A stretch of DNA of 64,000 nucleotides from contig NZ_JAFBGA010000008.1 of the NCBI RefSeq assembly GCF_016909575.1, positions 62,001 to 126,000 on the forward strand. The letters run 5' to 3'. The position numbers and the translations under genes were made by a program. Position 1 is the first letter of the stretch, and each line of letters opens with the position of its first letter. This document shows positions 62,050-64,000 of this stretch, piece after piece. The stretch is from Streptomyces sp. HB132 (lineage in GTDB: Bacteria > Actinomycetota > Actinomycetes > Streptomycetales > Streptomycetaceae). Below the pieces are notes generated by a model, which had not been told where the DNA came from, did not search any database, and worked only from the letters and a program-made list of their open reading frames with translations.

Positions 62050-63240
62050 ATGACCGAGACTGTGATCGACCGTGTACGTGGAGTCATGGACGCAGCCTCC
62101 CTCTCCCAGACCGCGTTCGCCGAGCGGGTCGGCCTCTCCCCGGACAAGCTCTCCAAGTCGCTCAGCGGCGTGCGTCGCTTCAGCTCCCTGGATCTAGCCC
62201 GCATCGCGGAAGCCACCGGCACGACGGTGGACTACCTGCTCGGCGGACGCGAGCCGGTGCGCCCCCGCTCAGCCGCCCGTTCCGGCGGTGCGGTGGCCGA
62301 AGGGGCCCGGTGGGCCGAGGTCGAGGCCATCGCCTGCCGGTTCCAGAACGCCTACGACGTGTTGGACCTGCTCGGCCGGCCCCGCGCGATCCCCGACCTG
62401 CCTCAGCCCCGCCCTGAACTCGAGCGGTACGTCGACCAAGGGGAACGCCTCGCGGCCGACTTCACGGAGCACCTCGCGCGGCAAGGCGCGGGGGCTCCCG
62501 CCGGTATGGATCTCCCGTCCCTCACCCGCCTCCTCGCGGACCACTGCGGAATCGACGTGGCGCTCGTCGACCTCCCCGCCCAGGCTGCCCTCTCCGGCGC
62601 GACGTGGCAGTCCGACGCCTTCCGCATCGTTCTGCTCGCAACCACCCAGGAATGGACCCGGGCACGCTTCACCCTGGCCCATGAGGTGGGACATCTCCTT
62701 GCCCGGGACGCCCAGGACCTGCGCGCCGACGCGGTACCGCAACCCGGTAGGCAGAAGGACTACACAGAGGTGAGGGCCAATGTCTTCGCCGCCCACTTCC
62801 TGATGCCCGAACCCGAAGTGCGAGCGGTCTGGGAGCGCGCGGTCACCGACCGGAACGCTCCCACGGACGCCGAGCTCAGCGAGCTGGTCGTCGCCTTCAA
62901 GGTGTCGCCGAGCGCGCTGGCCGCGCGACTCCACCGCATCGGGCTCCTCGACACGGCCCGCCGGGACAGGCTCCGTGGCTTCACCACCGAGATCTGCCAC
63001 GTCCTCGCGGGGCGGCTCGACGACCACTACCGCCACCGCGCCGAATCCGCCGTGGCGCGCCCGCCACTCGTCCCGATGGCAGAACTGCACGCCGCGTACG
63101 AGGCCGGCGAGACGACCCTCCGCCCCCTGGCCGCCTATCTGGACCGCACCGTCGATGACCTGAGAGCCATACTCGAGCCGTCGCGCGCCCCGCGGGCGCT
63201 GCCGGAGGACGAGAAGGGCGACCCGGTATTCCAGCCATGA
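62050..63240 (+). CDS. XRE-ImmA/IrrE-type regulator-protease
   Basis: 396 residues from ATG at 62050, inside an ORF open from 61924. Residues ~15-55 are an XRE HTH (SLSQTAFAERVGLSPDKLSK, SLSGVRRFSSLDLARIAEAT). The ImmA/IrrE metallopeptidase domain holds HEVGH (H211, E212, H215) in FTLAHEVGHLLARDAQD, and a downstream Glu/Asn helix (EVRANVFAAHFLMPEPEV). Such proteins cleave repressors or act as antitoxins. It overlaps the PIN-like gene by ATGA, a classic pair layout. Confidence 0.92.
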   Translation: MTETVIDRVRGVMDAASLSQTAFAERVGLSPDKLSKSLSGVRRFSSLDLARIAEATGTTVDYLLGGREPVRPRSAARSGGAVAEGARWAEVEAIACRFQNAYDVLDLLGRPRAIPDLPQPRPELERYVDQGERLAADFTEHLARQGAGAPAGMDLPSLTRLLADHCGIDVALVDLPAQAALSGATWQSDAFRIVLLATTQEWTRARFTLAHEVGHLLARDAQDLRADAVPQPGRQKDYTEVRANVFAAHFLMPEPEVRAVWERAVTDRNAPTDAELSELVVAFKVSPSALAARLHRIGLLDTARRDRLRGFTTEICHVLAGRLDDHYRHRAESAVARPPLVPMAELHAAYEAGETTLRPLAAYLDRTVDDLRAILEPSRAPRALPEDEKGDPVFQP

Positions 63241-63803
63241 CCAACCCCCTGGACCTCTCCAGCCGCGTCAGCCTGTTCCCCGACAACACGGTTCTCTGCA
63301 ACTTCGGTGCCGTGAGCCGTCTGGATCTGCTCCGCAAGGTGCTCGGCGGGTGTGGCCGCTGGACCGAAGCGGTGGCGGAGGAAGCCCGCCGCTCAGCCGC
63401 CTACGTCCGCGACCTCGGTCAACTCCCCGTCGAGGGCTGGCTGGGGGAGCCGATCGAACTGTGCACCGAGGCTGAGATCGCCTTCGCGGACCGACTGCGA
63501 CGAGCGGTCTTCGGCGGCATTCCGAGCGAGCCCCTGCGTCATCTGGGCGAAGCCGAGACCCTCGCCCTGATCCAGACGAGGAAGGAGTTCGCCGGGGCCG
63601 TCTGGATCACGGACGACCGCGACGCGGGCGAGTACGCCGCAGCGCGCGGTATTCCCGTCAAGAACACCGTCACCCTCATGCGCGAGGCCGCCGTGTCCGG
63701 GCTCATCCATTATGCGGAGGGGCACCGTCTCCTTCTCGGGATGGTCGCCGACGGGCGGCACATCCGTGGCGTTCCGGACCGCGCCGAGCGCTTGCTGGAC
63801 TGA
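63237..63803 (+). CDS. PIN-like nuclease paired with XRE-ImmA protein
   Basis: 188 residues. PIN-like acidic positions: D16 in SLFPDNTVLCNFG, E in HLGEAETLALI, and D-D-R-D in VWITDDRDAGEYA. These match RNase/toxin PIN proteins found after XRE-ImmA genes. Start ATGA overlaps the regulator stop, so synthesis is coupled. Probable toxin or effector nuclease whose activity the upstream protein controls (inference). Confidence 0.82.
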   Translation: MTNPLDLSSRVSLFPDNTVLCNFGAVSRLDLLRKVLGGCGRWTEAVAEEARRSAAYVRDLGQLPVEGWLGEPIELCTEAEIAFADRLRRAVFGGIPSEPLRHLGEAETLALIQTRKEFAGAVWITDDRDAGEYAAARGIPVKNTVTLMREAAVSGLIHYAEGHRLLLGMVADGRHIRGVPDRAERLLD

Positions 63804-64000
63804 CGGTTCACGACGGGACGGGGCGCCCCGGGTACGGGGTCCGGTCCGACGGGCGCCCCCGGTAAGCCGCAGACCGTGACCGCCTCCACCATGGGCCGAC
63901 CGAAGCAGGGCCGGCCAGGTGTCATCGGAAGCCTCCCGGGCACCGAGCCGGTCGGATGGGTATGCGAGAGCGGCCGGTCTCGCCCACTCACCCTTGCTCG

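Noticed and set aside
63804..64000. Minus-strand frame at the window end
   Set aside because: Low-complexity Pro/Gly/Arg composition without motif or start signal; I see nothing definite here.

Overview
The window is high-GC actinobacterial DNA. Gene style, GTG/TTG starts, many LacI and TetR regulators and secreted proteins with long Ala-rich signals all suggest Streptomyces or a close relative, probably in an accessory part of the chromosome. I see no rRNA, tRNA or CRISPR array.

Region 1 (1-10.1 kb) is a sucrose/short-fructan uptake and breakdown locus. It holds a CUT1-type sugar ABC transporter (binding protein cut by the window edge, plus two permeases) coupled to an intracellular GH32 fructosidase, and two LacI regulators. 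A second cytoplasmic GH32 enzyme diverges from a LacY/CscB-type sugar:H+ symporter and a PfkB fructokinase. Two near-palindromic CTAnCACGTGnTAG boxes lie between those divergent units. Region 2 (10.1-12.4 kb) is a scar: a 5'-truncated flavin monooxygenase, an ISKra4 transposase remnant and a third lacI gene broken by a stop codon and a truncation.

Region 3 (12.4-24.5 kb) is a second fructan locus. It has a Tat-exported multidomain GH32 protein, a cytoplasmic GH32 enzyme, a complete peptide-type (Dpp/Opp-like) ABC transporter and a LacI repressor preceded by a perfect palindrome. The model I infer is that the exported enzyme cuts fructan, the Dpp-like transporter imports the product and the cytoplasmic enzyme finishes it.

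Region 4 (24.5-43 kb) is a graveyard of moved and decaying DNA. It contains a VapBC-like pair with a frameshifted toxin, two diverged copies of a TrmA/RlmD 3' end with its flank, IS256, ISL3 and IS5-type remnants, the tail of a papain-like toxin with a coupled small ORF, and a prolyl oligopeptidase with several frameshifts. Intact genes are interspersed: DUF3159, two paralogous divergent TetR genes, a two-component system, a GT39-like membrane protein, an SDR/TetR pair with a clear operator, a DUF6000 gene and a YrhB-type immunity-like gene. A DUF3885 gene is split by a stop codon.

Region 5 (43-53 kb) is more ordinary: two XRE-type regulators, a secreted M4 metallopeptidase with a strong terminator, a secreted beta-propeller protein, one intact and one truncated aldo/keto reductase, and an MFS exporter.

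Region 6 (53.3-63.8 kb) looks like a defence island. It has an N6-methylase-like protein with an altered catalytic motif, then a tight mcrB-mcrC-helicase operon (type IV restriction plus a UvrD-like helicase carrying a RelE-like N-terminus). Diverging from this are an unrecognised protein with a Gly/Ala-rich hydrophobic segment, an XRE-ImmA-type protease/regulator with its own palindrome, and an overlapping PIN-like protein. This last region is the best place to look for an undescribed system.
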